Positions 15,501-24,660 of a stretch of DNA of 64,000 nt are shown here, one piece after another. This stretch comes from Ampullaceana balthica (Eukaryota > Mollusca > Gastropoda > Lymnaeidae): positions 282,001-346,000 of the forward strand of contig CALYLW010000538.1 in the NCBI GenBank assembly GCA_944989445.1. Reading direction: 5' to 3'. Position 1 is the stretch's first letter. Every line of letters begins with the position of its first letter. The translations under genes and the position numbers were made by a program. Under the pieces are notes generated by a model that was not told the DNA's origin, ran no database searches, and worked only from the letters and a program-made list of their open reading frames with translations.

Positions 15501-18500
15501 ATGGCAGAGAAGAGGAAAAGAAAAATAGACAATGAGTGTCGGCAGTTTCAAGATGATTGGAGTTTGAAATACTTCTTCATCAAATCCGACGAGAAAGCAT
15601 TGTGTGTGATTTGCAATGAAATCGTGGCTGTGATGAAAGAATGCAACCTGCGCCGTCATCATGAAAGCAAACATCGGGAGAAATATGAACAGCTGAAGGG
15701 TTAAGTACGTGCTGAAAAATTTTCAAAATTTAAAAATCAACTTACATTTCAGAGGACAATTTTCAGTAAATCCTCAAATGAAAATGAATCCTTAACAAAG
15801 GCCAGTTATAAAGTTGCCTATGTCCTGGCTAAAAGTGGCAAACCATTTACAGATGGTGAAATAGTGAAGGAATGTTTGTTGGAGGTAGCTGAGGAACTTT
15901 TCCCAGAAAAGTCCAAAGAATTTTAAAATGTAGCTATGGGTGCAAATACCATCACTCGCCGTGTTGCAGACTTGGGTGAAAACATTGTGACTCAATTAGT
16001 GAAAAATGCAAGCCGGTTTCGCCATTTTTCAATTGCAATGGATGAATCGCTGGACAGCTGCTCCAACCTCTCAACTGATTGTGTTCATTAGAGGTGTGGA
16101 TGAAGACATGAACATAACACAAGAGCTGGCTTCTCTACATAGCATGTATGGCACAGCTACCGGAGAGGATATATTAAATGAATTGGGAAAAAACATTTGT
16201 TGATTATAACTTGGACTGGACTAACTTAACTTGCTTGACTGTTGATGGGGGGAAAGAACATGAGTGGCATAAAGAAAGGCTTGATTGGACTAGTGAAGCA
16301 TATATGTAATGAGAAACACATTCCACAACCAATGTTCCTGCACTGTATTATTCACCAGCAAGCTTTGTGTGCTAAATATTTGGACATTAGCAGTGTACTG
16401 AATCCTGTGGTGAAGATGGTGAATTTAATAAGGTCACATGGGCTCAACCATAGACAGTTCAGAGACATGTTGAAAGATACAGACACAGAATCGCAAGATT
16501 TACCATATTATACAGCAGTAAGATGGATAAGTTGTGAGAAAGTTCTGAGTAGAGTATTTGAATTAAGAAAGGAAATACATGACTTCCTAGAAAGTAAAGG
16601 AAAACCACAGCCATTACTGACTGATGAAGAGTGGGTATGGAAATTGGCCTTTTCTGCAGACATTACTGGTCATTTAAAATTTCTGAACCTAAAACTTCAT
16701 GGAGAGACACATCTAGTTTCTGATCTATACAATCACCTAAAGGCCTTCAGAGCTAAACTTGTCTTGTTTTTGGAACACGTACAGGCCAACAACTTGACAC
16801 ACTTTCAGCAGTGCAAGAAATTCATGGCTGAAGCAACAGCTGAGTTCCCCACATCATTTGCATGCGAGATCATCAAAGACCTCCAGATTCAGTTTCAGGA
16901 GCGATTTTCTGACTTGGATTCAAAGGCATAAGAAGTTAGGCTATTTCAAAATCCATTTGAAGCAGATGTGGCCAGTTGCTCAGATGAACTGCAGCTTGAG
17001 GTGATTGATTTGCCAGCAAATGACTTCCTTAGGGACAAGTTCAAAGAAGGGCTTTTGAGTTTTTACCAGTTTTTGCCCAAGGAAGACTTTCCTAATTTCA
17101 AAGCTTTTGCATCAAGGTACCTTTCAATCTTTGGAACAACATACTCGTGCGAACAGACACTTTCGAGGATGAAATACGTGAAGAACAATTTGAGAACTAA
17201 CTTGTCTGATGATAATCTCAGGTCACTGTTGATGTTAGGGACATCAAATCTAAAGCCAGAAATATCTAATATTTTGGCATCCAGGAAACAATTTCACCAT
17301 TCCCACTAATACATGTATTCATGTGCAGTGCATCAATGTATTATTAAATAACATTTACTATAACATTAACTAATATTAATATTATAAATATAATAATATT
17401 AAATATATACTTAAAAACAACATGTATGTTTTGATTTTTTCTTATTTGGCCCCCCAACCGCTGTTTTACAGTTAATCCGGCCCTCCGGCTGAAAAGTTTG
17501 GACACCCCTGCTCTAGGGCAATGGTGGCCAACCCGTGGTTCATGAGCAGCATGCGACTATTCTGTGTACGGCTCGTGTACGATTTATGAAATATAATTTA
17601 CAAGGATTACTGGCAGATTTCCAGGCCAGGTATAATGACCCATAGTGATATAGTGCTTCAATGCGGCTCTCAATAATTTATATATATTTTTATTTTAGAG
17701 TGGCTCTCAGTAACTTCAGGTCTGGCAACCACGTCCTTAGTGTTTCAAGGTTTAGTGATTAAACAAATGGTGTTGCTCTTGTCAGTTTTGAATATACTCC
17801 AGTAATGAATCTGGCAGCTCTTTTTTAACATTTGTTCTAGTTTATCAAGAAGTATCAATGCGCTAGAGATGAAATGATTCATAAAGATATTGAACATCTC
17901 CTACACAGCGCACATCACAAATGAAGCGGTCCACAACACGATAAGTACTGTCAATGACCCCTACTTGGACCTTCTCACCTCAATTAAGAAGAGGAAACTA
18001 CGATGGTACGGACACGTGACAAGATCTGGAGTCTCTCGCAAATACTATATTGCAAGGCACAGTCCAGGGAGAAAGAAAAAGAGGCAGACAAAGAAAGAGA
18101 TGGGAAGACGATGTCAAATAGTGGACCGGCTGTCATTCAGCGACTCTCAAAAGGCAGCACAGGAACGGGACAAATGGCGTGAGATAGTGTGCAGTTCACG
18201 ATGTTGCCCCAACGATACAACGACGGGTTAAGGGATAGTTCAAGTTTATCAATGTTTTCTTTGGTTGATTGGTCCCATACAGAAGATGCATATTCTAGTA
18301 CAGGACTCAACAAAGTGAGGCAGCATTTTAATGTTATATTTTTATTACATCTTTAAAAGTTTTATTTTATGAAGCATAAGATTTTGTTTTATTTTTTAAT
18401 AACTTCATTGACATGGGGATTCCATGATAGTTTCTCATTTATTATTACTCCTAAGTATTTTGAATCTTTTGTTTGGATTATTTATTTTCCATGAATGAAA

Positions 18501-21500
18501 TATATTGAATTTATTTGGTTTTTATTTCTTTGTTACTCTTAACAGTTGACACTTTTCTGGGTGGAAGGACAGTTAGTTTCCATTTTATCAATTCATCTAA
18601 GTATTTTTTGTAAAATTGTTCTACCTTGTTCTGATTTAATTTTAATTGTTCTATAGATTATACAATCATCAGCAAATAACCTAACGTTTGTTCCTGTTGA
18701 GATGTAGTTGGGTAAATCATTTATATAAATTAAAAAGATTAAGGGACCTAGCACAGTTCCTTGTGAACTCCTGAGTCAACCGTTATTGGTGCAGATTTAG
18801 ATCCTTTCATTATTACAGTTTGCTCCCTACAAAAAAAGTAAATCTTGGATCCAGTGACGTAAGGAACCTGATATTACAAAGTAGTTCAGTTTTTGATTAA
18901 ACTAAATTGGTGGACTCTGTCAAATGCTTTTGATTTGTCCAGTAATAATAGTAATGTTGTATCTATTTGATTATTATTGTCTTGGCTTTTTGACAGATCT
19001 TATATTAAATTTATTATTTGTTTCATATTATATGGTTTTTTTTCTATAGCCGTGTTGATGTGTACAAATGACATTGTGTTTGTCTAGGTGGTTAACGATT
19101 CTACTATATATTATGGGTGCTAGTAGTTTACACGTGATATTGGTGAGTGATACAGGTCTCAACTTCGCAGCAAAAACAATCAAGCTGTGACACAAACAAG
19201 CCAAAGTTTATTATCACCTACTAATTGTGGGTGAGACTTCAATATGGCTTATAGAGAATAGACTTATCAAAGAATATGGGACCCAAAGCACCACATGGGA
19301 CTAATGTTTTAATTACATTCTAATGATTCTCCACGCTCACTCTCCTGTGTTATATGATATCTTACTCTCAATATCATTCTATTGGACTCTTCGGCTCTGG
19401 ATTTCAAAGCAGCTAAGTTTTAAATTTTTAAAAAATATTTATATTTGTTTGTTTTTGTTTTTTTTGTTGAAGCAGACTCTTTGTCGAAACGTTCGTTGCT
19501 TTGTGACGTCCTGTTGGGCTCATACATAGCCTGTTTGCATGTTATCCATCTAGTTCATATACTAATCACATACTAGCATGTGTGTTGTTACAACAGTAAA
19601 ATAAAAACTAAAACTACTGAGTGATATGTCATTCCAGATCAACCATGGGGTCAAATTAAATGATACGTGATTTTTTGTGATATTACTCAACTCACAGGAT
19701 TCACTGAAGGCGACAATTAACCAAGTAAAGACATATCTTTGTTTTTTCCATTCAACATTTATCGCTTCCAGGGATGTTCCATTGTAACAAGTGCTGTTAT
19801 CATTGTCAGACATCCATGTTAAATTAACATTTTCTGGTACAGTTGAGATTTTAGCATCAGTGATTGTGGCTAAATCCTCTGTATGTGAATAGGAGGAAAG
19901 CAAAATAATGATTAACAAGAGATGACATATTTTACCTATAGAGTTTAATGTACTGTTAAGATGTAGGGTTTTAAACGAAATACTGTCCGTTATTGTGACT
20001 TTAAAAATGATTTATATCATTTAACTTTTAAATTTTGTTAATTTTACACTTATTAATGCATTTTATTTTCAAAACTAAGTTTTTATTGATTTAGAGTAGA
20101 TTATTAAAAAATGTTTTAAATATTTTTAAATAAAAAACGCCAACAATTAAAATCTTATTTAAATCTTATTTAATTTGATTGTGGTTAACGGAACTGTTTA
20201 TTATATCTAAAACTATATTTCTGAAACCGTTTACATGTGAGTATTTTTATTTGTTGAAAAATAAAAATTCAGCTTTTTTTTTATAAAGTATAACTAACAG
20301 ACTTAAAAACATTTTAAGTATAGTCTCTAACTTGAACTTCTTAAACAATGTAAAGCATGAAAAATTTAAACGTTTATAAAACACACTCAAACACACACAC
20401 ACACAAATTGAAGAAGCCAGAAAACTGACAGCACATAAAACCAGCTCATGGCTTTCAGATTATATAAGAATTCATGTGATTGATGTAAATGCCAAAAAGC
20501 AAAATGGTGTAAAAGATGATGTTTAAACAACATTTCTATTAAGTTAGTTTTAATTATGAATAAGCAAAGATAGTGTTAGTCGATAGTCATTTAATTTTAC
20601 TATTAAGAAAATTATAACAATAATTAAGTGAAAATTTTGAAATGTTTTATCAATATTTTATCAATAAATTTATTTTTAAATGTATATGCAAAACAGCTTA
20701 TTAAAATAAATTACGACACATATGGATGAATATTTGTGAACTCTAGAAACAAACATACATTTCTATAAGATCCTCTAAATTCAATTTCATAAATTAAATA
20801 TCTTCAAGCAGTTATTCCCTAACAAAAGATGTTACAAAATAGGTGCAACGCATTTTATCATTGGTTTTACATACACTAAGGCAAGGTAAACTATTTATAA
20901 CAATATTCACAATGTTTTAAATTTCTTTTTTATATTTGTACTACTCACGGTTCTGGCATTTATGACCAAACCAACCCCGCTGGCAAATACTGTCTTGACA
21001 CTGTCCGCTCCCCATACACATTTTGGCACAGTGGCATTTGAATTGACAATTAGATCCGAACCAATTACTCTCACACGTTGTGGTTGCTGTTAATAGAAAT
21101 GTCTTTACAAATGAGAGAAGCTAAAATTAGTTATTAACATTTTTTTCAGAACAATATAATTATATTAGAAATTAAAACGACTCTTCGAAGTGAATGCTCT
21201 TAAATTTACTCTTTGAAAACTCGTGATGACCAATCGTTGGATAGTCCGACGTCAAACATTGTATCAAAAAGTCAATGCAGTCTAAATAGCACATGTCTGG
21301 ATTCATGCTCTATTCTGACTTTCAATGACAAACAAATTGGGCTAGGTGTGGTGTCTGACTATGAAGAGAGTAGCTTGAGGGTGGTAAGTTTTTATTTGTT
21401 TCAGTTGTTTTGGATAAAGTAACACTTTTAGCTTTATAATATTTTGTTCTGGGATCCGTGCTAGAAACTGAGAGTTTATTTAAAAAACAAAAAAAACAAA

Positions 21501-21889
21501 AAAAACAAAACAACAGATACTAAGTTTTAAATTTAACAATATGAGGAAAAAATCTAAAAAGCATGCTATCGTGTTAAGAAATGACAAGAACCGTTAGCCA
21601 TTTTCATCTATTGTTTGAATCTGTGATTATCTCCACTTTCACCTACAGTCTTAAAGTGTCGAAAAACAGGACATTTTAAACAACCATTACGAATAATTTT
21701 TACCAGATTCATACGACGTTTACTATGTACTACACAGTGAATTAGAATACATGTATGCATATTGTGCTCACTAAGATAGTACAAAATTGATTTCAATTGG
21801 TAACTACCACCTAACTTACCAGTAACAATATATATTAACCTTGATGTCATTACAAATACAAGGGCAACACACATCATCGCTGTCTTCAA
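69..21889 (-). CDS. Gene D: secreted or surface EGF / galactose-binding-domain protein, 5' part
   Basis: Ten exons are seen, in transcription order: 21820-21889, 20949-21086, 19696-19878, 10127-10318, 9105-9320, 8372-8572, 7241-7372, 5794-5928, 983-1117 and 69-206. Together they give 1540 nt, i.e. 513 codons plus one base. Each junction has AG/GT borders and is in phase 1, so the reading frame stays open throughout. The predicted order is signal peptide, eight-cysteine EGF, two galactose-binding domains (F-type lectin / discoidin-like fold) and four more EGF modules. It is therefore an extracellular carbohydrate- or ligand-binding protein; whether it is membrane-bound cannot be seen because the 3' end lies beyond position 1. 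Introns are full of transposons. MEGF-like or scavenger-receptor-like naming would also fit; the ligand is unknown. Confidence 0.85.
771..948. mobile_element. hAT-type MITE, copy 1
   Basis: The element has terminal inverted repeats CAATGTTCCCT / AGGGAACATTG and a perfect 8-bp target duplication, gatgtgac, at 763-770 and 949-956. An 8-bp duplication and C-A ends are typical of hAT elements. It lies in the intron after gene D exon 9. Other copies are at 57114-57299 and 58883-59076. Confidence 0.85.
983..1117 (-). CDS. Gene D exon 9: EGF-like module
   Basis: The exon is 135 nt, phase 1-1, with eight cysteines. It starts [11 protein letters not shown] and ends [10 protein letters not shown]. The acceptor is CTTTAG and the donor GTAAAT. 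Confidence 0.85.
1756..2174 (+). mobile_element. Short non-autonomous Helitron
   Basis: It starts TCTATATATATAATTC after an A and ends CTAG before a T. A perfect hairpin (stem GCGGCGTA / TACGCCGC at 2145-2152 and 2156-2163, 3-nt loop) lies 7 nt upstream of the CTAG end. No coding sequence is present. This is standard Helitron end structure (5' TC, 3' hairpin plus CTRR, A-T insertion site). Confidence 0.8.
2803..3306. repeat. Two-copy tandem repeat, about 252-bp period
   Basis: The stretch from gctgacttgac at 2803 is repeated from 3055, with shared blocks such as tttcatgcaaaataaatagt and actgacaagtcataat in both. The copies have diverged by substitutions and small indels. The repeat lies within a gene D intron, in AT-rich DNA that may be the body of a Helitron ending at 3932. 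Confidence 0.65.
3904..3932 (+). mobile_element. Helitron 3' terminus
   Basis: There is a hairpin with stem CCCGT / ACGGG (3904-3908, 3917-3921), followed by spacer and CTAG (3929-3932) before a T. This is the 3' end signature of a Helitron whose 5' end I could not place. Another Helitron-like element starts immediately after it. Confidence 0.5.
3933..4529 (+). mobile_element. Helitron-like element with repeated GGCGCC palindromes
   Basis: It begins near a degenerate TATATAATATAAAAGCCCAA and ends CTAG (4526-4529) before a T. The last 190 bp hold repeated gcgccgtaggcgcc-type palindromes, and the motif aatatttcgtatttatcaa is present three times. Sequence is shared with 1895-2050 and 10605-10950, so this is a dispersed family. 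No ORF is credible. Confidence 0.6.
4917..5190 (+). repeat. tRNA-derived SINE-like repeat
   Basis: A-box-like tggtcaaatgg and B-box-like gggttgaaatcc are spaced as in a tRNA-related SINE head, followed by a unique-looking body and then a long TA run. It does not fold as an intact tRNA. The assignment rests on box spacing only. Confidence 0.5.
5194..5327. repeat. (TA)n microsatellite
   Basis: About 130 bp of alternating TA is broken twice by atgcat. It yields spurious Ile-Tyr ORFs on both strands and has no coding meaning. Confidence 0.95.
5794..5928 (-). CDS. Gene D exon 8: EGF-like module
   Basis: The exon is 135 nt, phase 1-1, with eight cysteines. It starts [11 protein letters not shown] and ends [10 protein letters not shown] before a strong GTAAGT donor. 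The Phe-Pro-Lys-Cys ending is shared with exons 9 and 10, so these three modules probably arose by exon duplication. Confidence 0.87.
6474..6526. repeat. (GT)n microsatellite
   Basis: This is a pure GT run of 53 bp in the intron between gene D exons 7 and 8. Confidence 0.95.
6610..7030. repeat. Dispersed repeat, inverted copy at 36308-36765
   Basis: The block containing gtgtcacctaacaa, atcgtatcaaaatttcaga, ttgacgccacccgt and catttataagggattt-type sequence reappears on the opposite strand at 36308-36765. It may be a transposon of unknown class or part of the duplicated gene. I see no termini. Confidence 0.6.
7241..7372 (-). CDS. Gene D exon 7: EGF-like module
   Basis: The exon is 132 nt, phase 1-1, with eight cysteines ([17 protein letters not shown], then SSCDGG and LCLNTC). 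The acceptor is TTTACAG; the donor GTTGAC is weaker than the others. A decayed paralogue of the same length lies at 35640-35771. Confidence 0.82.
7415..7706. repeat. Foldback element with about 120-bp inverted arms
   Basis: The left arm from agtaaatggataacatg mirrors the right arm ending catgttatccatttact. The arms include gaaggctctttgccgaaac and its complement, with about 50 bp in between. A single-arm relative lies at 19460-19552. It sits 43 bp upstream (gene sense) of EGF exon 7. Confidence 0.8.
8372..8572 (-). CDS. Gene D exon 6: galactose-binding domain 2, C-terminal half
   Basis: The exon is 201 nt, phase 1-1, between a TAAAAAG acceptor and a GTAATA donor. It reads [17 protein letters not shown] and [11 protein letters not shown]; the last is the canonical final strand of F-type-lectin-like domains. 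It was too fragmentary for simple ORF detection but is in frame with exons 5 and 7. Confidence 0.85.
9105..9320 (-). CDS. Gene D exon 5: galactose-binding domain 2, N-terminal half
   Basis: The exon is 216 nt, phase 1-1. It reads [14 protein letters not shown], then [24 protein letters not shown] and ILLHNR. This is the classic F-type lectin / pentraxin-fucolectin layout: N-x-A-x-x-K/Q, Asp-Gly-Asn, Ser-Cys-x-x-Thr, Trp and a terminal Asn-Arg. The donor is GTGAGT. Confidence 0.88.
10127..10318 (-). CDS. Gene D exon 4: galactose-binding domain 1, C-terminal half
   Basis: The exon is 192 nt, phase 1-1. It contains [18 protein letters not shown] and ends with [10 protein letters not shown], which matches the family's closing strand (Leu-Cys-x-hydrophobic-x-hydrophobic-Gly-Gly). 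It completes the fold begun in exon 3. The acceptor is CTAACAG and the donor GTACTT. Confidence 0.8.
10605..10950 (+). mobile_element. Degraded Helitron-like fragment
   Basis: It shares tagcccaagtcac, atgacgtcatt, aatatttcgtatttatcaaac and gacgccgtaggtgccct with the elements at 1756-2174 and 3933-4529. No clear CTAG end is present. Confidence 0.5.
12251..12819. mobile_element. Nested hAT-type MITE carrying a tRNA-like segment
   Basis: It starts CAGGGGCGGATTA and ends TAATCCGCCATAG. An exact 8-bp duplication, atttacgt, lies at 12243-12250 and 12820-12827. It was inserted into the older hAT at 11459-14541. It contains a tRNA-like stretch on the minus strand. Confidence 0.82.
12528..12600 (-). 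repeat. tRNA-like SINE head inside a MITE
   Basis: On the minus strand the sequence has an A-box-like tggtcttgagg and B-box gatcgaatccc followed by ggcgtgggc. The acceptor stem does not pair well, so I do not call an active tRNA gene. Confidence 0.45.
12901..14145 (-). pseudogene. ZMYM1/P52rIPK-like hAT transposase remnant
   Basis: Minus-strand pieces, read from 14145 downward, include [14 protein letters not shown] (TTF/BED-type zinc-finger-like segment), [20 protein letters not shown] with [11 protein letters not shown], and [19 protein letters not shown] followed by a [13 protein letters not shown] segment. These match the order found in ZMYM1-like transposases. Frame changes and stops separate them, so no protein is expected. 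Confidence 0.7.
14682..17510 (+). mobile_element. Full-length hAT element (GTF2IRD2-like family)
   Basis: The termini CAGGGGTCTCCAAACT and AGTTTGGACACCCCTG are near-perfect inverted repeats. The 8-bp target duplication ctctaggg is exact (14674-14681, 17511-17518). At 2829 bp it holds one decayed transposase on the plus strand. It is inserted in the LINE remnant, directly beside another hAT-type MITE. Confidence 0.92.
15501..17309 (+). pseudogene. hAT transposase, GTF2IRD2/ZBED-like, with stops and frameshifts
   Basis: The N-terminus has a BED-type zinc finger ([20 protein letters not shown], then ESKH). Later come [32 protein letters not shown] and a C-terminal hAT dimerisation region, [20 protein letters not shown]. 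Stops follow residue 67, KSKEF and the Asp-Cys-Val-His segment. The longest open piece is 16242-16931 (229 aa). The family is the hAT transposase related to vertebrate GTF2IRD2 and SCAND3 C-terminal domains. It is non-functional as it stands. Confidence 0.85.
17519..17741. mobile_element. Small hAT-type MITE
   Basis: It starts CAATGGTGGCCAACCCG and ends CTGGCAACCACG, an imperfect inverted pair of the common hAT form. No convincing target duplication is seen, possibly because the full-length hAT landed at its left border. Confidence 0.55.
17883..18231 (+). pseudogene. RTE-type LINE, C-terminal ORF fragment
   Basis: The plus-strand ORF reads [13 protein letters not shown], a [15 protein letters not shown] basic stretch, then [15 protein letters not shown] and ends CPNDTTTG. 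This matches the C-terminal end of RTE-like endonuclease/reverse transcriptase proteins. A gtttatcaa repeat on both sides (about 17840 and 18244) may be its target duplication. It lies antisense inside the older LINE. Confidence 0.75.
19251..19695. other. Intron DNA with half of a foldback repeat
   Basis: From 19460 to 19552 the sequence matches one arm of the foldback at 7415-7706 (gactctttgtcgaaacgttcg and catgttatccat). The rest of this stretch holds nothing I can name. Confidence 0.55.
19696..19878 (-). CDS. Gene D exon 3: galactose-binding domain 1, N-terminal half
   Basis: The exon is 183 nt, phase 1-1. It encodes the start of an F5/8C- or F-type-lectin-like fold: DLATITDAK, a Thr-Cys pair in a disordered loop ([11 protein letters not shown]), then [15 protein letters not shown], the usual alternating hydrophobic strand with a conserved Trp. 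The donor is GTGAGT. The second half is about 9.4 kb away at 10127-10318. Confidence 0.8.
19879..20948. other. AT-rich intron of gene D
   Basis: Apart from a short CA run near 20383-20406, no gene, terminal repeat or RNA feature is apparent. Confidence 0.7.
20949..21086 (-). CDS. Gene D exon 2: N-terminal EGF-like module
   Basis: The exon is 138 nt, phase 1 at both ends. It encodes eight cysteines in 45 residues (starts [12 protein letters not shown], ends [12 protein letters not shown]), the laminin-EGF/MEGF style of spacing. The acceptor is AACAG and the donor GTGAG. Confidence 0.85.
21213..21416 (+). other. Possible plus-strand exon-like ORF within gene D intron 1
   Basis: An open Ser-rich stretch ends [20 protein letters not shown] just before a consensus GTAAGT donor at about 21384. 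There is no clear acceptor or start context, and an A-rich CAAAAAA tract follows at 21480-21511. It could be an exon of a captured gene, a retroposed fragment or chance. I do not recognise the protein. Confidence 0.2.
21820..21889 (-). CDS. Gene D exon 1: start codon and signal peptide
   Basis: The exon encodes 23 residues beginning [20 protein letters not shown], a short positive start followed by a hydrophobic core, as in a secretory signal peptide. It ends in phase 1 at a strong donor (GTAAGT). The next exon supplies the remainder of an Ala codon and then Thr-Thr-Cys. The start is chosen because it gives a signal peptide and the right phase; the 5' UTR cannot be delimited. Confidence 0.75.
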
Positions 21890-22929
21890 ACTATAAAATT
21901 TGAAAGTATCAAATTATTATCACTTTTATATTGTTAATTTTTTTCAATTTAAACTAGTTGCGGCCAGTGATAACAGGACATAACAATGTGTATATGTGGG
22001 GGGGGGTGGCTGGCATCATCGAGTTAAAAAAATATTGACATTAAAAAAACATGCTTCTCGTGAAGTTTGAAACTTTGATTTTCACTACATTGTTAAAAAT
22101 AATTTGTAACATTATATTTCAATGTTTATTTTATAATAAATATATTATTGATAATGTTTCATATTTTTCTTTCACTTAGTTTTAAATTTTAGACAATAAT
22201 CATATTTTATAAAATTAAATAAGACTTGCAAACATGCTTTTTAATTAATTTTTTTACTTTTAAATTTATTTAATGTATGACCTAAACTTAAATTAGTTGA
22301 GTGTTGTTTTTTTTACAAATTAGACCATATAATTTATTTTGCTCAACTTACTAAAAACGTATACATATTCGCTACTTATTTGTATAAATGTTAAAATATT
22401 TAAACTTATATAAACTTCAAGCGTTATCTTGTCATGTTATAAACTCTGATTATTTTTTTATAGATTTAGACAACAAACTTGCGTCCCTGTAATTAAAATC
22501 CTTCCCGCAAGTCAAATTTTCCTTTACAGGATGCCAAACAGATATTTTATAAGTACCATTCGCAGAACGTATGCTTTAAAGCATTATTGAAAATGTTTTA
22601 ACTCTTGGCTACGGTGCAGCACATTTTAAAGAAACTAGGTGCGCAACAGTTTAGATGTATGACAGTAAAAACATATTTTGTAAAAATCAAACCAATTTAA
22701 AAATGCAGAACCGCTTTACACCTGGGGGTTTTCATTCCATAATATATTCCAGCTTACATTTCAAATTAACACTATAAAATCGTGTTTTCAACTATTTGAT
22801 AATATTCAATTGATTTTTAAAAAAATAATGTAAAGAAATAAAATGATAAACTGCAAGATGTCCAGGCACTAAGTGTTGCCTTCATCTATTTCACCTGATA
22901 CTTGATCATTGAATAAATATTGCCCGTTA
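21890..22929. promoter_or_regulatory. Presumed upstream region of gene D
   Basis: This is AT-rich DNA upstream of the gene D start codon. A G-run (about 9 G) lies near 22000. I cannot identify a TATA box, initiator or 5' UTR exon with confidence. Confidence 0.3.
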
Positions 22930-24660
22930 ACAGTATAGCTACAAGATTATAATGAATCAGACAAGGCCCTTCAGTTTTTCACCTACTAGATTGAAAAGTA
23001 TTATTAGATTATGCCCTTTAAGTCTGTACTTAATAAATAAACATAAGTCTTACATGTTGTCAATTTGAGTACAATTATACTCTTTATTAAAATTTAAATT
23101 TTAACTAAAATCTTTCTCTTGGAGTTAAGATACTTTTTTGTAAATGAATAATTCAAGTGGAAAAATAGTTTGTCTAATATTATTCATTATGAAATTATTT
23201 GATCAAAATTAGTTTGTGGCATATAGTAAATTAAATCATTATTTATTTCACGCACTTTTTTCATACGATAATCATATACATAGTATCATATTTTCTCTCA
23301 TCGCATCTATTACAGACGCTCCTTCCATACAGAAAATAATTTCGTCATACGCTTATCCATGGTTTTTGTAACGTCTTGGATTTTATGGAATTTAAACTTT
23401 TGATAGAGTGTTTGATCAGGCAACCGAGTCAACGTCCGAATTCCAGACGTTAAGAACTAGAATTGGTAAGTATGTGTACTTGCATACGTAATAAGACAAA
23501 ATGCTTTTTTATCAATATGTCTACGTGAGGGTTGTATCGTATTGTCTTTGTGTTGTATTTTAAATTTAGAATGTATTGCCCAATGTATTAATTAACTCGT
23601 TATATATCAACTAGTGTTTCTAGGTTTAATAATTTTCACTAATCATGTGTGCCTTGTAAATTAGAGATAATCTCCAAAAATAAAACTAATAATTTTCACA
23701 CAAAAATATTAAAATTAAAGAACTATTAAATCTGCTGTTTTGTTTTTAATGTTTTATTATCTTTTTTTAAAAAGATGTCTTATAATTCAAAAAACAACAA
23801 ATGACAAAATAAGAGTTATGATGATAAAAAAAATATAATTTAAATTGACATAAACAATCATAGCTTCATCCAACTCATGACATGAAAAACTATTTACTTT
23901 TATTTGAACTTGTATAATCATGAGAGACACACAATTCGCTCCACAGAAAGGCAGGAACTATTGATTTATATTTATATGGAAAAACAGAGCATATTAATGA
24001 GGCGAGAAAAATAATTATTTTATTTTTCAAAATAATAATAAAAATAACAATAATTTGATAATTTACATAGCACTGTAACCCAGTAAAAAAACTGCGCAAA
24101 CAGCGCTTTACATAAAAAATAATAATGTTATAGTTCTGGATTAATTATGAGCTAATTTATTGACACAATCTGTCAACAGCCCCATGGTTCGGTTGAAAAA
24201 ATATGAGTTTATTGATTCCAAGAGATGGTTTTCATTTCGACTTTAATGCTATCTAGTAATCTGTGAACTACTAAAACTGTTTTTGTTCTGCGTCTTTCAT
24301 CATGTCACTCACAATTATTATGTTACTGGCAAGTCAGTTTATGTGGGAATCATCATAGTATATTTTAAGGAATGGAGGCTTTTACAAAACATACATAGCT
24401 CACAAAAAATTTTACAGAGACAAATACACCTGAACATTTGCTAGGGATGTGTCAAGGTATACCAAACATTTTTTTTAATTAAAGGAAAGTGTAAACAAAA
24501 ATTCTTAAGAAATGACAAACCAATTTAACGAATATCATAGTGCAAATAATCAAAGGGGATAAACATGAAGTGTCCTGATGTAAGTTAAACATGTACAATG
24601 TTACAATTTCACTATTTGTGCCAGAATTTGATATCATCAGTTTTATTTTAGCACACATGT
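22930..24660. repeat. Segmental duplicate, unit C downstream flank
   Basis: This DNA aligns with 42.6-44.6 kb (unit B) and 53.2-56.2 kb (unit A). Shared anchors include cataagtctta and tttgtgttgtat near 23.0-23.5 kb and tgagtttattgattccaag near 24.2 kb. It also carries a 3' LINE fragment near 23.4 kb. The homology resumes at about 33.3 kb after the Helitron and leads to the terminal exon of unit C. Confidence 0.75.
23985..24112 (-). repeat. LINE/SINE-type 3' tail (AAT-rich with GCGCTGT motif)
   Basis: The stretch ttgataatttacatagcactgtaacccagtaa ... acagcgctttacat (abbreviated) is a near match to 60797-60870. There it is the 3' tail of a minus-strand LINE insertion. This copy probably marks an old insertion in unit C. 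Confidence 0.5.

Larger units (their letters stand above)
11280..19250 (-). mobile_element. CR1/jockey-like LINE remnant, interrupted by nested elements
   Basis: Minus-strand reverse transcriptase pieces occur in the correct order. A palm segment with [14 protein letters not shown] (FADD at 18665-18676) comes first. Thumb-region [10 protein letters not shown] lies near 17.85 kb, DRRTKSK and IQHKDN near 14.6 kb, and the C-terminal [17 protein letters not shown] at 11.38-11.45 kb. These follow the usual CR1/jockey-type C-terminal order. Many stops and frameshifts make it dead. Insertions of hAT elements, a MITE and an RTE fragment spread it over 8 kb. Related 3' pieces lie near 23.4, 42.97 and 54.2 kb. 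Confidence 0.7.

Noticed and set aside
15501..17309. Domesticated hAT host gene
   Set aside because: Multiple in-frame stops, intact terminal repeats and an exact target duplication show an ordinary decayed transposon.
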